Assembly (NCBI GenBank): GCA_934702355.1
Contig: CAKUXX010000009.1
Span: 1-64,000 of the forward strand
Length of the DNA stretch: 64,000 nucleotides
Direction of reading: 5' to 3'
Origin: an uncultured Methanomassiliicoccales archaeon
GTDB taxonomy: Archaea; Thermoplasmatota; Thermoplasmata; Methanomassiliicoccales; Methanomethylophilaceae
Position 1 is the stretch's first letter. Every line of letters begins with the position of its first letter. Shown in pieces: positions 42,505 through 50,972 of this stretch. The translations under genes were made by a program, and so were the position numbers. The notes under the pieces were generated by a model. That model searched no databases, had not been told where the DNA came from, and was given only the letters and a program-made list of their open reading frames with translations.

Positions 42505-42823
42505 TTAGGGTCCTCTCGAATTCTTTGTTGAGATAGTCTCTAACTTCCTGCATTCTTGCCTCGGATTTGGATTCGATTCCAGCGGCGGTAGCTTTGCCTT
42601 CGGCAAGCATATCGTTACGCTTCGCTGTAAGCGTCTCCATCTCTTTGGCAACGGCGGATTCGTAAGAGCTGCGCATCTGAGCCTCAGCGTCCTGAATCTT
42701 CTTCACAGAATCTCTGCGAGCCTCAGCGATTGCGGATTTCTTGTCTGCCTCAGCCTTGACGACTTTAGCATCAGCATCCGCCTCCGCTTTCTTTATTTCC
42801 GAAAGTATGTCAGTTCGGCTCAA
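42491..42823 (-). CDS. atpH: A-type ATP synthase subunit H
   Basis: Coiled-coil partner of subunit E in the peripheral stalk; 110 residues, nearly all one charged helix. First gene of the operon. The start chosen is the TTG at 42823 (SRTDILSEIKKAEADAD), 8 bases after GGGGAG; a GTG at 42832 lies too close to that site. A TATA-like TTTATTATAG at about 42883-42893 (minus strand) would start the operon with a leader of about 40 bases. Confidence 0.88.
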   Translation of the reverse strand: MSRTDILSEIKKAEADADAKVVKAEADKKSAIAEARRDSVKKIQDAEAQMRSSYESAVAKEMETLTAKRNDMLAEGKATAAGIESKSEARMQEVRDYLNKEFERTLNVTS

Positions 42824-42930
42824 ATTTAACACTCCCCGACCCTGCTTGACGTATTCTAGGAGGTGTACTTAATCCTAATCCCTATAATAAATTTAAAAAA
42901 ACGGGAATAGCCTGAAATGGGGAAGGATTT

Positions 42931-43389
42931 TCACAATTTACCCTTCGGATGGAATTCACGTACTTTTATGTCCGTCTCATCCAACAGCTGTTTTGAAAGA
43001 TCGTCCACATACCCCTCGTCGTAGATTATCTCCTTTATGCCTGCGTTTATGAGTATCTTGGCACACATGGAGCAAGGGAAAGTGGTCGTGTAGATCGAGG
43101 CCCCGTTGACGCTCACACCGAAGTATGCAGCCTGCGTGACCGCATTCTGCTCGGCATGGACACCTCTGCACAACTCGTGGCGGGTGCCGGAAGGAATGTT
43201 CATCTGAACACGTATGCAACCGAGTTCCTCGCAATGACGGGTCCCTCTGGGAGAACCGTTGTATCCTGTGGAAAGAACACGTTTGTCCATCACGATGACA
43301 GCTCCGACCTTCCTTCTGAGACATGTGGATCTCGTGGATACCAATCTGGCCATGTCCATGAAATATTCATCGGAACTGGGTCTTTCCAT
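42931..43389 (-). CDS. dCMP deaminase / ComEB-type zinc deaminase
   Basis: Zinc enzyme deaminating dCMP to dUMP for dTTP synthesis. 152 residues with the catalytic HAEQN motif (His and Glu) and PCSMC zinc cysteines, plus the extra Cys/His segment (RHCEELGCIR) of the dCMP deaminase family. Whether it prefers dCMP or another cytidine compound is inferred from the family. Lies between the ATP synthase promoter and the zinc-ribbon gene, in single-gene context. Confidence 0.9.
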   Translation of the reverse strand: MERPSSDEYFMDMARLVSTRSTCLRRKVGAVIVMDKRVLSTGYNGSPRGTRHCEELGCIRVQMNIPSGTRHELCRGVHAEQNAVTQAAYFGVSVNGASIYTTTFPCSMCAKILINAGIKEIIYDEGYVDDLSKQLLDETDIKVREFHPKGKL

Positions 43390-43486
43390 GAGTGACCATA
43401 CTACAGATAGTATATCATAGTAACCTCAAACCGAACGGAAAGCAACGAGGGATACCTTTATGAAAATATATGTGAATCACAAAAAC

Positions 43487-43825
43487 ATGTACTGCCAGTA
43501 TTGTGGGAACGAACTTCCCTACGGTGCGACATTCTGTCCGGGATGCGGAAGGAGAGCAGAGTCCAACACTTCGTATAATTCTGGCTCTTCATATACCTCA
43601 TCTGCACCTGCTTACGATCGGACACCAAAGGAACCGCCAACCGCCATCCCATTCGTATTGGGTTTGCTGCTAGGAGTCATCGGCGTCATCATCGCGGTAT
43701 TGGTCTACAACGGGAATGATGGTCCGTACACGAAGAATCCTACGATCCATGCCCTTGTATGGAGCATAATAGGAATGGTGATCTGGATACCTATAATGTA
43801 CATTCCATTTTTCCTGTTTTTTTGA
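43487..43825 (+). CDS. Zinc-ribbon membrane protein, unknown function
   Basis: 112 residues: an N-terminal zinc ribbon (YCQYCGNELPYGATFCPGCGR), a Ser/Tyr-rich linker (about 25-50) and two membrane helices (AIPFVLGLLLGVIGVIIAVLVY and ALVWSIIGMVIWIPIMYIPFF). ATG at 43487 is chosen because family members begin just before the first CxxC; an upstream ATG at 43460 overlaps TATA-like sequence. Such ribbon-plus-membrane proteins are frequent in this kind of genome and poorly understood. Confidence 0.75.
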   Translation: MYCQYCGNELPYGATFCPGCGRRAESNTSYNSGSSYTSSAPAYDRTPKEPPTAIPFVLGLLLGVIGVIIAVLVYNGNDGPYTKNPTIHALVWSIIGMVIWIPIMYIPFFLFF

Positions 43826-43966
43826 CCGAAACAATGGGAACACAGATGATGGATGGATGTATTATACAGAAATAATCCATACAACCATCTGTATTCCCTA
43901 TAAACTTCATAATTGTGCGAATTCTCCTTAGAAAGTACTTTAAGAAAGTAAAAGGTACAGAGCGAC

Positions 43967-44794
43967 GTGAACAAATCCGACCGCAGATTCTACATGGCCT
44001 TAGCTGCAATCGCAGTCATTCTCATCGGAGGCTACGCAGGACTGGTGGCATACACCGGATTCGGTTCACCATTCAGCGTCGTCACGTCCCAGAGCATGCA
44101 GCACAATCAGACACAATCCGAACTGGGCTGCATTGATACAGGGGATATGGTCATCGTCCAGGATCCTTCGAAAACAAAGATTCACAGCTATATCGAAGGT
44201 ACTCAAGACGGATATTCATCGTTCGGAGATCACGGGTCGGTGATAATCTACGAACGCGGCGAGAACAAGAATCCCGTCATCCATCGCGCCATACTGTGGT
44301 TGGATTACAATCCGGAAACGGGAACTTGGAGTGCTCCGCAACTTCAGGGTTACAAAGGAGAATGGAAATCAGACAACGGGAACAATTGGTCTGATCTCAA
44401 AGGAACCCTGATACTGAAAGAGATAACGATTTCGAAAAAAACCGTGAAGATCGACCTTGACAGCATCACCAACAAAAAAAGCGGATTTCTTACGATGGGA
44501 GACAATGCCGTTTCCAACACATACTTCGATCAAACGGTCGGAATCATTGACCATCCCATCGGAATCGATGACATAAGATCAGTTGCGATATTCGAGATCC
44601 CCTGGATTGGTTGCATAAAACTGTTCATCAACGGAAGTTCCAATCTGAAATATGTCGAGAACAGTATACCTTCGTTGATAATGTCGTTCATCTCGATATT
44701 CATGCTCCTATTGGTCTTCGATGTTGTTTCTCTGTATAAAAATCAGAAAAATGCATCAAAAAGGATGAAAGACATGGAAAGATGTGAGAGGTAA
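43967..44794 (+). CDS. Signal peptidase I of the archaeal/ER (S26B) type
   Basis: Removes signal peptides outside the membrane. 275 residues: N-terminal membrane anchor (about 9-30), catalytic Ser43 in TSQSM, His106 in VIHRAI, Asp179 in MGDNAVSN, and a second membrane helix near 235-258. The Ser/His/Asp set is that of Sec11-type enzymes rather than the bacterial Ser/Lys pair. It is longer than usual because of an insert between Ser and His. Start is a GTG at 43967. The stop lies one base before an ORB element of the origin. Confidence 0.86.
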   Translation: MNKSDRRFYMALAAIAVILIGGYAGLVAYTGFGSPFSVVTSQSMQHNQTQSELGCIDTGDMVIVQDPSKTKIHSYIEGTQDGYSSFGDHGSVIIYERGENKNPVIHRAILWLDYNPETGTWSAPQLQGYKGEWKSDNGNNWSDLKGTLILKEITISKKTVKIDLDSITNKKSGFLTMGDNAVSNTYFDQTVGIIDHPIGIDDIRSVAIFEIPWIGCIKLFINGSSNLKYVENSIPSLIMSFISIFMLLLVFDVVSLYKNQKNASKRMKDMERCER

Positions 44795-44823
44795 GCCCCC
44801 CACCCCTCCATTTCCACTGGAAC
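44795..44823 (-). other. Origin recognition box (ORB), copy A
   Basis: On the minus strand this reads GTTCCAGTGGAAATGGAGG followed by GGTGGGGGGC, matching the archaeal ORB pattern of a short dyad (TTCCAGTGGAAA) plus a G-string that Orc1/Cdc6 binds. A core of 26 bases is identical to copy B at 46553-46581 in the opposite orientation; both G-strings point away from orc1/cdc6. Confidence 0.85.
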
Positions 44824-44847
44824 TCGAAAAACGGATATCACTGTTTT

Positions 44848-46083
44848 TCAGATCAGTGTTGTTTGCATTTTATTCTTGTAAATATCAGGATTTGAGAACA
44901 ATTCATCGTTTTTGATGAGATTGACGATCTCTTTAGGAGTACTCAATTCGATCTCCTTTGTACGTCCTGCTTTACCGAAAGATTTGATCCTTGCATGGAT
45001 GATACCGAGCATATCCAATTCGGAGATCAGACCGGCAACCCTTCTCTGTGTAAGAACGGATTGACCTATTATTTCACAGATGAACTTGTATGTCGAATAC
45101 ACTTCACCTGTCGTCATGACGGTCATATCCTTCTCTGTGTTACGGATGATGCTCATCAGAACGATCTTGGATTGAATGGTAAGTGTTTTTACTACTTCGG
45201 AAACAGCATCCAATTCGATCTTGTTCTTTGCATAACGGACATGTGCTCCGGTGATATGCGTATCTCCGTTCCTTTCAGCGAAATCGGCTGCCAATCTGAG
45301 AAGATCCAATGCTCTTCTTGCATCTCCCATCTCTTGTGCAGAAAGAGCTGCACAGTACGGGATCACATCATCATCGAGGATTCCGTCATCGAATGCTTCT
45401 TTTGCTCTTGCGTAAAGAATATCCTGAAGCTGTTCGACATTGTATGGAGGGAAAACGATCTTCTCTTCACCAAGTCTGCTTTTTACTCTCTGTCCGAGTA
45501 ATTCTGTGAAATTGACATTGTTTGTGATTCCGATGATTGAGACTTTGGAATTCTGAAGGACTTCATTGATAGTCGTCAGATAATAGAAGATATCATCACC
45601 GTTCTTCTGGAACGCACGATCGATCTCGTCCAGAACGATAATAAAGATTTTGTCTTCTTTTTCGATATAACTTGTCAATTCAGCAAGGATCTTATCTAAA
45701 CCCCATCCTGTGAAAGGTACTCTTTTTGCAGGATCGGTTATTATCTGATTGGAAATGTTGTAGAGCATTCCATATGTAGTGTCCACAACTTCACAATTGA
45801 CATAGATAAAATCGCAATTGCGTTTCTCGGCATCGGCTTTCTTCAATTCTCTGCCGACGAAATTCATGACAGCTGTTTTTCCGGTACCGGTCTTTCCAAA
45901 GATGAGAATATTGGATGGTTTGTCTTTGGTCAATGCGGGAGCGATGATTTCCACGATCTCATTGATCTTTTCGGTTCTATGAGGCAGATATTCAGGAATG
46001 TATGTTGACTGCAATATCTTTTTGTTTTTCACAATTACATTTCTTTTTTTGACGTATTGTGTGAAAATATTAGCCTCAGTCAT
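44848..46083 (-). CDS. cdc6: Orc1/Cdc6 origin-recognition protein
   Basis: AAA+ initiator that binds ORB sites and loads MCM. 411 residues: Walker A GKTGTGKTAV (about 63-72), Walker B IIVLDEIDRAF, sensor 1 ITNNVNF, sensor 2 near GDARRALDLLRLA, and a C-terminal winged helix (about 310-400). Codon use is visibly more A/T-rich than in neighbouring genes. It lies between two inverted ORB elements, the usual place for an active initiator gene. Confidence 0.96.
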   Translation of the reverse strand: MTEANIFTQYVKKRNVIVKNKKILQSTYIPEYLPHRTEKINEIVEIIAPALTKDKPSNILIFGKTGTGKTAVMNFVGRELKKADAEKRNCDFIYVNCEVVDTTYGMLYNISNQIITDPAKRVPFTGWGLDKILAELTSYIEKEDKIFIIVLDEIDRAFQKNGDDIFYYLTTINEVLQNSKVSIIGITNNVNFTELLGQRVKSRLGEEKIVFPPYNVEQLQDILYARAKEAFDDGILDDDVIPYCAALSAQEMGDARRALDLLRLAADFAERNGDTHITGAHVRYAKNKIELDAVSEVVKTLTIQSKIVLMSIIRNTEKDMTVMTTGEVYSTYKFICEIIGQSVLTQRRVAGLISELDMLGIIHARIKSFGKAGRTKEIELSTPKEIVNLIKNDELFSNPDIYKNKMQTTLI

Positions 46084-46444
46084 TATTGAACCTCTGCAGT
46101 GGAAATTTTTTTTCCTACCCTCATTTCCACTCTATGACTATTTTTGTTATAAAAATTATACTGTCATCTTCTTTTCATCGAAGGTTCTCATATTGCAGAT
46201 TGAGGGTGGAAAATTTTCAACCAATTATTTGGTTAAAAATTTATTTCATAGCAAATTCGAATAACTGAATATTCAACAATTTTATTAGTAGAACAATGTT
46301 TGATTTTTCTTCATTTTATTGTTTCCACCCTTCTTCTGTAAATCTTCAAAATCAGAATCGTTCCTTTTTTCGACTTTCCGGTTGTATCAGTAGCTTTTAT
46401 AAGTCAATGTAAATACAGTTCCAGTTTCACTGGAGTGATCAATA
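46084..46444. other. Probable replication origin, AT-rich unwinding region
   Basis: 361 gene-free bases upstream of cdc6. Partial ORB dyads: CTGCAGTGGAAA (46094-46105), the inverted ATTTCCACT after ACCCTC (46117-46131), GAGGGTGGAAAA (46202-46213) and GTTTCCACCC (about 46320-46329). Between them runs a strongly A/T-rich tract (about 46132-46370) suited to unwinding. Nearer the right end are a TATA box (TTTTATAAG, about 46396-46404) for the microprotein gene and CCAGT-TTC-ACTGG. Confidence 0.75.
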
Positions 46445-46525
46445 ATGAAAGGTTGGCTTGTAATCGGAGCTTGTGTTCTCGGAATCATCGCTTTTATCGG
46501 CGTTCTCTACGTTCTCGGAAGCTGA
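46445..46525 (+). CDS. 26-residue single-helix membrane microprotein
   Basis: MKGWLVIGACVLGIIAFIGV followed by LYVLGS, then stop: a Lys at residue 2 and one continuous membrane helix, 26 residues in all. GGAG lies 9 bases before the ATG within GGAGTGATCAATA, and a TATA-like TTTTATAAG about 45 bases before it gives a leader of about 20 bases. These signals argue for a real gene despite the length. It sits in the origin, between the AT-rich tract and ORB copy B. No known family. Confidence 0.6.
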   Translation: MKGWLVIGACVLGIIAFIGVLYVLGS

Positions 46526-46552
46526 TTTTCGAACACACATACCATTTTCTTT

Positions 46553-46581
46553 TTGCAGTGGAAATGGAGGGGTGGGGGGCT
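46553..46581 (+). other. Origin recognition box (ORB), copy B
   Basis: Reads TTGCAGTGGAAATGGAGG then GGTGGGGGGCT on the plus strand. The 26-base core equals copy A (44795-44823, minus strand). The dyad here is TTGCAGTGGAAA, one base different from copy A. Confidence 0.85.
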
Positions 46582-46638
46582 CGCAGCGTAACTCCTTCCC
46601 TCCTCTTTTAATATAATTATCATAAAACCGTACATCCG

Positions 46639-46935
46639 ATGAGGAATTCTCACGGATATGTCACAATAGCGATCGGTATAGTGGTCGTCGCAGCAATATT
46701 CGTCACGTTCTCTGATGAGGACTCTTTCGATTGCACAGGCATAGCCTACGACATTGATCAGACGTCCTCCGGTTTCACATTTTTCCTGCAGACCAGTTCC
46801 GGAATGCATCAGAGATGTTTCTCATACACGGAACCTGTTTATCTTGGATATTATGGATTGAATGGATCTTTATCCGAGGATGGTTCCATATTCTTCGTTT
46901 CGAAGATGATCAATCTCGATGACGGAGACCCGTAA
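46639..46935 (+). CDS. Membrane-anchored small OB-fold-like protein
   Basis: 98 residues: an N-terminal hydrophobic helix (GYVTIAIGIVVVAAIFVTF) and a domain with the beta pattern of a short OB fold (CTGIAYDIDQTSSGFTFFLQTS, QRCFSY, YYGLNGSLSEDGSIFFVSKMI). It could be a signal anchor with an exported domain or an archaeal lipid-anchored nucleic-acid-binding protein. Leaderless expression fits the TTTTAATATAATT at about 46604-46616. The stop is 35 bases before tiaS. Confidence 0.65.
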   Translation: MRNSHGYVTIAIGIVVVAAIFVTFSDEDSFDCTGIAYDIDQTSSGFTFFLQTSSGMHQRCFSYTEPVYLGYYGLNGSLSEDGSIFFVSKMINLDDGDP

Positions 46936-46970
46936 TGTTATCAGTGTGATTGACTTTGGTCCGATTGTCT

Positions 46971-48296
46971 ATGTATGTAGCAGTGGACGATACGGATTCG
47001 ATGAAAGGTAATTGCACGACCTTTCTTGCGACAGAGATCATACGCGAATTCTCCGATCTGGACCTGATCGGGAATCCGAGACTCGTCAGATTGAATCCGG
47101 CCACACCTTGGAAGACGCGCGGAAACGGTTCTTTGGTCCTCAGATTCGGAAAAGGAAAAGGACCTAAACGTTTCATAGGTCGCTTTTCTGACAGAGATGT
47201 GTATTGTTATGATTCATGCACATCATTCGAACCTGATCCATACATGATGAGGGACAGGATCATCCCGCACATCCAGGCCCATCACGAGGATGATGCCGAT
47301 CCGGGATTGTTGATATCTTATCGCAAACCATCACAGTCGTTCTATTGGAACGGAGTCAGGACCATAATGGACCGTTCTGTCATCGATGCGGAGATCGAAC
47401 GCATCGGAGGCATCACTTATACTATCGGTAACGGCCGCGGCCTGATCGGATGCACATGCGGCATGGCATGGCGTCCGCGTGACACAACCTTCGAGCTGCT
47501 CTCGTACAGGCCCGAATCGAGATGGGGGACTCAGCGCATCTTCGATCCGCAGACGATCGCATATGTCGAGCATTCATATCCTACGACATTCAACAGCTGG
47601 GAGGACAGGATGCAGAAGGTGGCGATGATACCCGCCACGCCGTGTCCCGTCATGTACGGTCTCAGAGGGGATGTGGAATCCGATCTCATAGAAGCATCAT
47701 CGAAGATCTCCACCGAGCCCATCGACAGATGGTTCGTGTTCCTGACCAATCAGGGGACCGATGATCATATCATCCATAATCCGACCGTATTGATTCCGAA
47801 TCAGTCATATTCCATCGAAGGGACCGTTTCCTCCTATTCCCGTCACATAACCGGAGGTCACGTCTTCATCGACATCGATACGATGTTCGGGAAGATCACA
47901 TGCGGAGCATACGAACCTTCCAAGGAATTCCGCTATACCTTGGATTGGTTGCATCCGGGTGACAAAGTTGAGATCCTCGGCGAACTCAGGAATGAGCCCC
48001 GCACGCTCAACATAGAGAAGATCCATGTTATCTCTGTCGAGAAGGAATTCATCAAGATCTCCAATCCCGTCTGTCCGATATGTTCCCGCACGATGAAATC
48101 CACGGGGAAGGGTCAGAAGTACAAATGCAAGAAATGCGGGACCAAATCCTATGAACCGATCCTCAAAGAGATATCGAGACAGATAGTCCCCGGATGGTAC
48201 GAACCGCCTACGGCGGCCCGCCGTCATCTTTCCAAACCTCTCAAGAGGATGGGTTTGACGCAACCTGTAGAGTTCGTCAATGGTCGTATATTATAA
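46971..48296 (+). CDS. tiaS: tRNA(Ile2) 2-agmatinylcytidine synthetase TiaS
   Basis: Attaches agmatine to C34 of tRNA-Ile2 so that it reads AUA; an archaea-specific essential enzyme. 441 residues with the N-terminal VAVDDTDSMKGNCTT motif, the GLIGCTCGMAW block, an OB domain (about 270-350) and a C-terminal zinc ribbon (CPICSRTM and CKKCGT). ATG at 46971 is the family start; an in-frame TTG at 46950 adds nothing conserved. Confidence 0.95.
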   Translation: MYVAVDDTDSMKGNCTTFLATEIIREFSDLDLIGNPRLVRLNPATPWKTRGNGSLVLRFGKGKGPKRFIGRFSDRDVYCYDSCTSFEPDPYMMRDRIIPHIQAHHEDDADPGLLISYRKPSQSFYWNGVRTIMDRSVIDAEIERIGGITYTIGNGRGLIGCTCGMAWRPRDTTFELLSYRPESRWGTQRIFDPQTIAYVEHSYPTTFNSWEDRMQKVAMIPATPCPVMYGLRGDVESDLIEASSKISTEPIDRWFVFLTNQGTDDHIIHNPTVLIPNQSYSIEGTVSSYSRHITGGHVFIDIDTMFGKITCGAYEPSKEFRYTLDWLHPGDKVEILGELRNEPRTLNIEKIHVISVEKEFIKISNPVCPICSRTMKSTGKGQKYKCKKCGTKSYEPILKEISRQIVPGWYEPPTAARRHLSKPLKRMGLTQPVEFVNGRIL

Positions 48297-48344
48297 TCGA
48301 CAATCTTTTATATAGACCTCCGATTGACATTGCAGGGATAAACC

Positions 48345-49523
48345 ATGGATGAGGTAGTCATCGTTAGTGCAGTGAGAACTCCTGTTGGGAAATACGGAAA
48401 GGCCCTTGCAGGAATCAAAGCCACTGATCTCGGAGCAATAACCGTCAAAGAGGCCGTTCGCAGGGCGAACATCCAGTCTACCGATGTTGAAGAATGCATC
48501 ATGGGTAACGTTCTGAGCGCCGGACTCGGCCAGAATCCTGCCAGGCAGTCTGCCGTAGGAGCCGGTCTTCCTATGGAGATCGGTGCTTTCACAGTCAATT
48601 TCGTTTGCGGATCCGGTATGAAATCCGTCATGCTCGCCGCCGATGCCATCAAGGCCGGGGAGTACAACACCATCGTCGCCGGAGGAATGGAGAGCATGTC
48701 GAACGCTCCTTATCTCCTTCCCGGAGCAAGGTGGGGTTACAAGATGAACAACCAGGTCGCTGTGGACTCCATGGTCCACGACGGTCTTTGGGACATCTAC
48801 AACAACGAGCACATGGGTCTCACCGCAGAGACAGTCGCCGAGAGGTTCAATGTCACAAGGGAGGATGCAGATCTCATCTCCGCACAGTCCCACCAGAAGG
48901 CCGCTGCAACCATTGAAGCAGGCAAGTTCAAGGACGAGATCGTTCCAATCACCATCCCCTCCAAGAAGGGAGATATCATCGTCGACACCGACGAGGGAGT
49001 AAGGGCCGATTCTACAGTCGAATCCCTTGCCAAGCTCAAACCCGTGTTCAAGAAGGACGGAATCGTGACTGCCGGAAACTCCTCGCAGCTCAGCGACGGA
49101 GCCTCGTCTCTGGTGATCACATCCAGGAAATGGGCCGAGGAGCACGGACTCAAGCCGATGGCATCCATCGTCGCATACGGCGAGAGGGGTGTCAAGCCTG
49201 AGTACATCATGGAGGCACCCATACCCGCAACCGAGCACGTCCTCAAGAAGGCCGGAATGACGATCGACGATATCGATCTCTTCGAGCACAACGAGGCCTT
49301 CGCCACGGCGTCCTGCGCCGTCAGGAAGGCACTGAACGTCCCCGAGGATATATTCAACGTCAACGGTGGCGCTCTGGCCATCGGCCACCCTCTCGGATGC
49401 TCCGGCGCACGTGTCCTGACCACACTCCTGTACGCACTCAAGGACAGGAAGAAGGAGACCGGACTGGCAACGTTCTGCATCGGCGGCGGAAACGCGGCCA
49501 CGATGATCATCCGCAGCGAGTGA
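48345..49523 (+). CDS. Acetyl-CoA acetyltransferase, bacterial-type thiolase
   Basis: Condenses two acetyl-CoA (or cleaves acetoacetyl-CoA). 392 residues with the nucleophile Cys88 in NFVCGSGMKS, HNEAFA, the catalytic His in AIGHPLGCSG, and the second Cys in CIGGGNAA. These are the marks of bacterial AtoB/PhaA thiolases; the archaeal mevalonate thiolase is a different subfamily encoded with HMG-CoA synthase and a DUF35 protein, neither of which is here. Possible transfer from bacteria. A TATA-like stretch at about 48306-48313 precedes the gene. Confidence 0.93.
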   Translation: MDEVVIVSAVRTPVGKYGKALAGIKATDLGAITVKEAVRRANIQSTDVEECIMGNVLSAGLGQNPARQSAVGAGLPMEIGAFTVNFVCGSGMKSVMLAADAIKAGEYNTIVAGGMESMSNAPYLLPGARWGYKMNNQVAVDSMVHDGLWDIYNNEHMGLTAETVAERFNVTREDADLISAQSHQKAAATIEAGKFKDEIVPITIPSKKGDIIVDTDEGVRADSTVESLAKLKPVFKKDGIVTAGNSSQLSDGASSLVITSRKWAEEHGLKPMASIVAYGERGVKPEYIMEAPIPATEHVLKKAGMTIDDIDLFEHNEAFATASCAVRKALNVPEDIFNVNGGALAIGHPLGCSGARVLTTLLYALKDRKKETGLATFCIGGGNAATMIIRSE

Positions 49524-49625
49524 TCCGAACTCAGGTCCGACCATGTGTCGGACCTCTGAAACCTTCCAGGCGATCCGTTCGGATTGCCTGGTATTTTTAT
49601 CAACTATGTATGGGATTCCGGTATC

Positions 49626-50855
49626 ATGAGGTCATTGGAGCAGGCGTTGGAGTTGATTGATGCTTCTGTCGATGAGATGGCAGAAACAATGGTTGAGATG
49701 ATTCGTTTCCCTGCATTGGCCCCGGTCAACGGCGGGGTCGGAGAGGGAGAGAAAGCGGATTTTCTCATGACACGTCTCAAAGGATTCGATTCCATAACCA
49801 GATTGGACGTTCCCGACGAGACCGATCCGACAGTGCTCAGACCCAACATAGTCGCCGTGAAGAGAGGAAAGAAGAACGGGACCGTATGGGTCGTCGCCCA
49901 CATGGATGTCGTTCCGGCCGGAGATCCCGAACTTTGGGACACTCCTCCGTTCGATCCCGTCTACCGTGACGGAAAGGTGTACGGAAGGGGGACGGAGGAC
50001 AACGGTCAATCCATAATATCCTCTCTTTTCGCTTCTAGATCATGGCTCGGCGAGGAACTCAACGGTATGTCTATGGGTGTCGTCTATGTGGCCGATGAGG
50101 AGACCACAAGCAGGATGGGCATAGAATATCTGCTCGACAAGGGGTTCTTCAAAGAGGATGATGTGATAATTGTTCCCGATTGGGGCTCTCCCGGAGGATC
50201 CGAGATAGAGGTGTCGGAGAAGCATCTTGTATGGCTCAACTTCACTTTCGAAGGGAAGACAACTCACGGTTCCACTCCGGATCTCGGAATCAACGCTTAC
50301 AGGGTATCGACATACTATCTTGCCGAACTGATCCATGTTCTGGAAGAGAAGTTCTGCAGGACAGATGACATCTATCTGCCCCATATGTCCACCTTCGAGC
50401 CTACGAAGAGGCCCGCAACGGTCGAGAATCTCAACACCATCCCAGGTTACGATGAGTTCTCCATGGATGTGAGGTTGCTTCCGGCGTATCACATAGACGA
50501 TGTCATCGCAATCGCGCGCGAGCTCGCGGCGAAGTACGAGGAAAAGACCGGTGCGAAGATCTGTGTGAATGAGATCCAGAGGCACGAATCGGGAAAACCG
50601 TCCTCGACCGACAGTGCGGGATTCATCGCTCTGAGGGATGCCGTGCAGTTCGTCACAGGAAACAAGCCCTCTGCAGTCGGTGTAGGGGGAGGCACATGTG
50701 CCAATTTCTTCAGGGCAAGAGGATTGGACGCTTATGTTTGGCAATGTGGCGGTGGAACCCTTCACGCTCCGAACGAGCATGTGGTCATGTCCAATCTTGT
50801 GACCGATGCGAAGGTCTTCACTACACTGTATTACAATCTGTGTGTGAAGGGTTGA
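49626..50855 (+). CDS. M20-family zinc peptidase (ArgE/DapE-like)
   Basis: Dinuclear zinc amidohydrolase of 409 residues. Metal and catalytic residues appear in AHMDVVPAGD (His, Asp), GRGTEDNGQ (Asp), VADEETTS (catalytic Glu then Glu) and GGTLHAPNE (His near the C-terminus). The dimerisation domain is inserted at about 185-300. Substrate could be succinyl-diaminopimelate, acetyl-ornithine or a dipeptide; no biosynthetic neighbour helps decide. A hairpin-rich gap with ATCCGGCGTATCTTGCCGGAT separates it from ftsY. Confidence 0.87.
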   Translation: MRSLEQALELIDASVDEMAETMVEMIRFPALAPVNGGVGEGEKADFLMTRLKGFDSITRLDVPDETDPTVLRPNIVAVKRGKKNGTVWVVAHMDVVPAGDPELWDTPPFDPVYRDGKVYGRGTEDNGQSIISSLFASRSWLGEELNGMSMGVVYVADEETTSRMGIEYLLDKGFFKEDDVIIVPDWGSPGGSEIEVSEKHLVWLNFTFEGKTTHGSTPDLGINAYRVSTYYLAELIHVLEEKFCRTDDIYLPHMSTFEPTKRPATVENLNTIPGYDEFSMDVRLLPAYHIDDVIAIARELAAKYEEKTGAKICVNEIQRHESGKPSSTDSAGFIALRDAVQFVTGNKPSAVGVGGGTCANFFRARGLDAYVWQCGGGTLHAPNEHVVMSNLVTDAKVFTTLYYNLCVKG

Positions 50856-50893
50856 TCGTTTACAAGATCAACCGGAAAACAATCGGAAGTGCC

Positions 50894-50919
50894 CATCCGG
50901 CGTATCTTGCCGGATGGGA
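50894..50919. terminator. Hairpin between the peptidase gene and ftsY
   Basis: CATCCGGC and GCCGGATG pair around GTATCTT between two convergent stop codons (8-bp perfect stem). Confidence 0.5.
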
Positions 50920-50972
50920 TACATCTCTGTTCTGAGAATCTCGATGATGTAATACGATCTCGGAAACCGAGG

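Noticed and set aside
42826..42867. GTG at 42832 as the start of atpH
   Set aside because: It is only one base from GGGGAG, whereas TTG at 42823 has proper spacing and matches the family start; kept as an alternative.
46084..46444. CRISPR array in the repeated dyads near cdc6
   Set aside because: The repeats are short, in both orientations and irregularly spaced; they fit origin recognition boxes.
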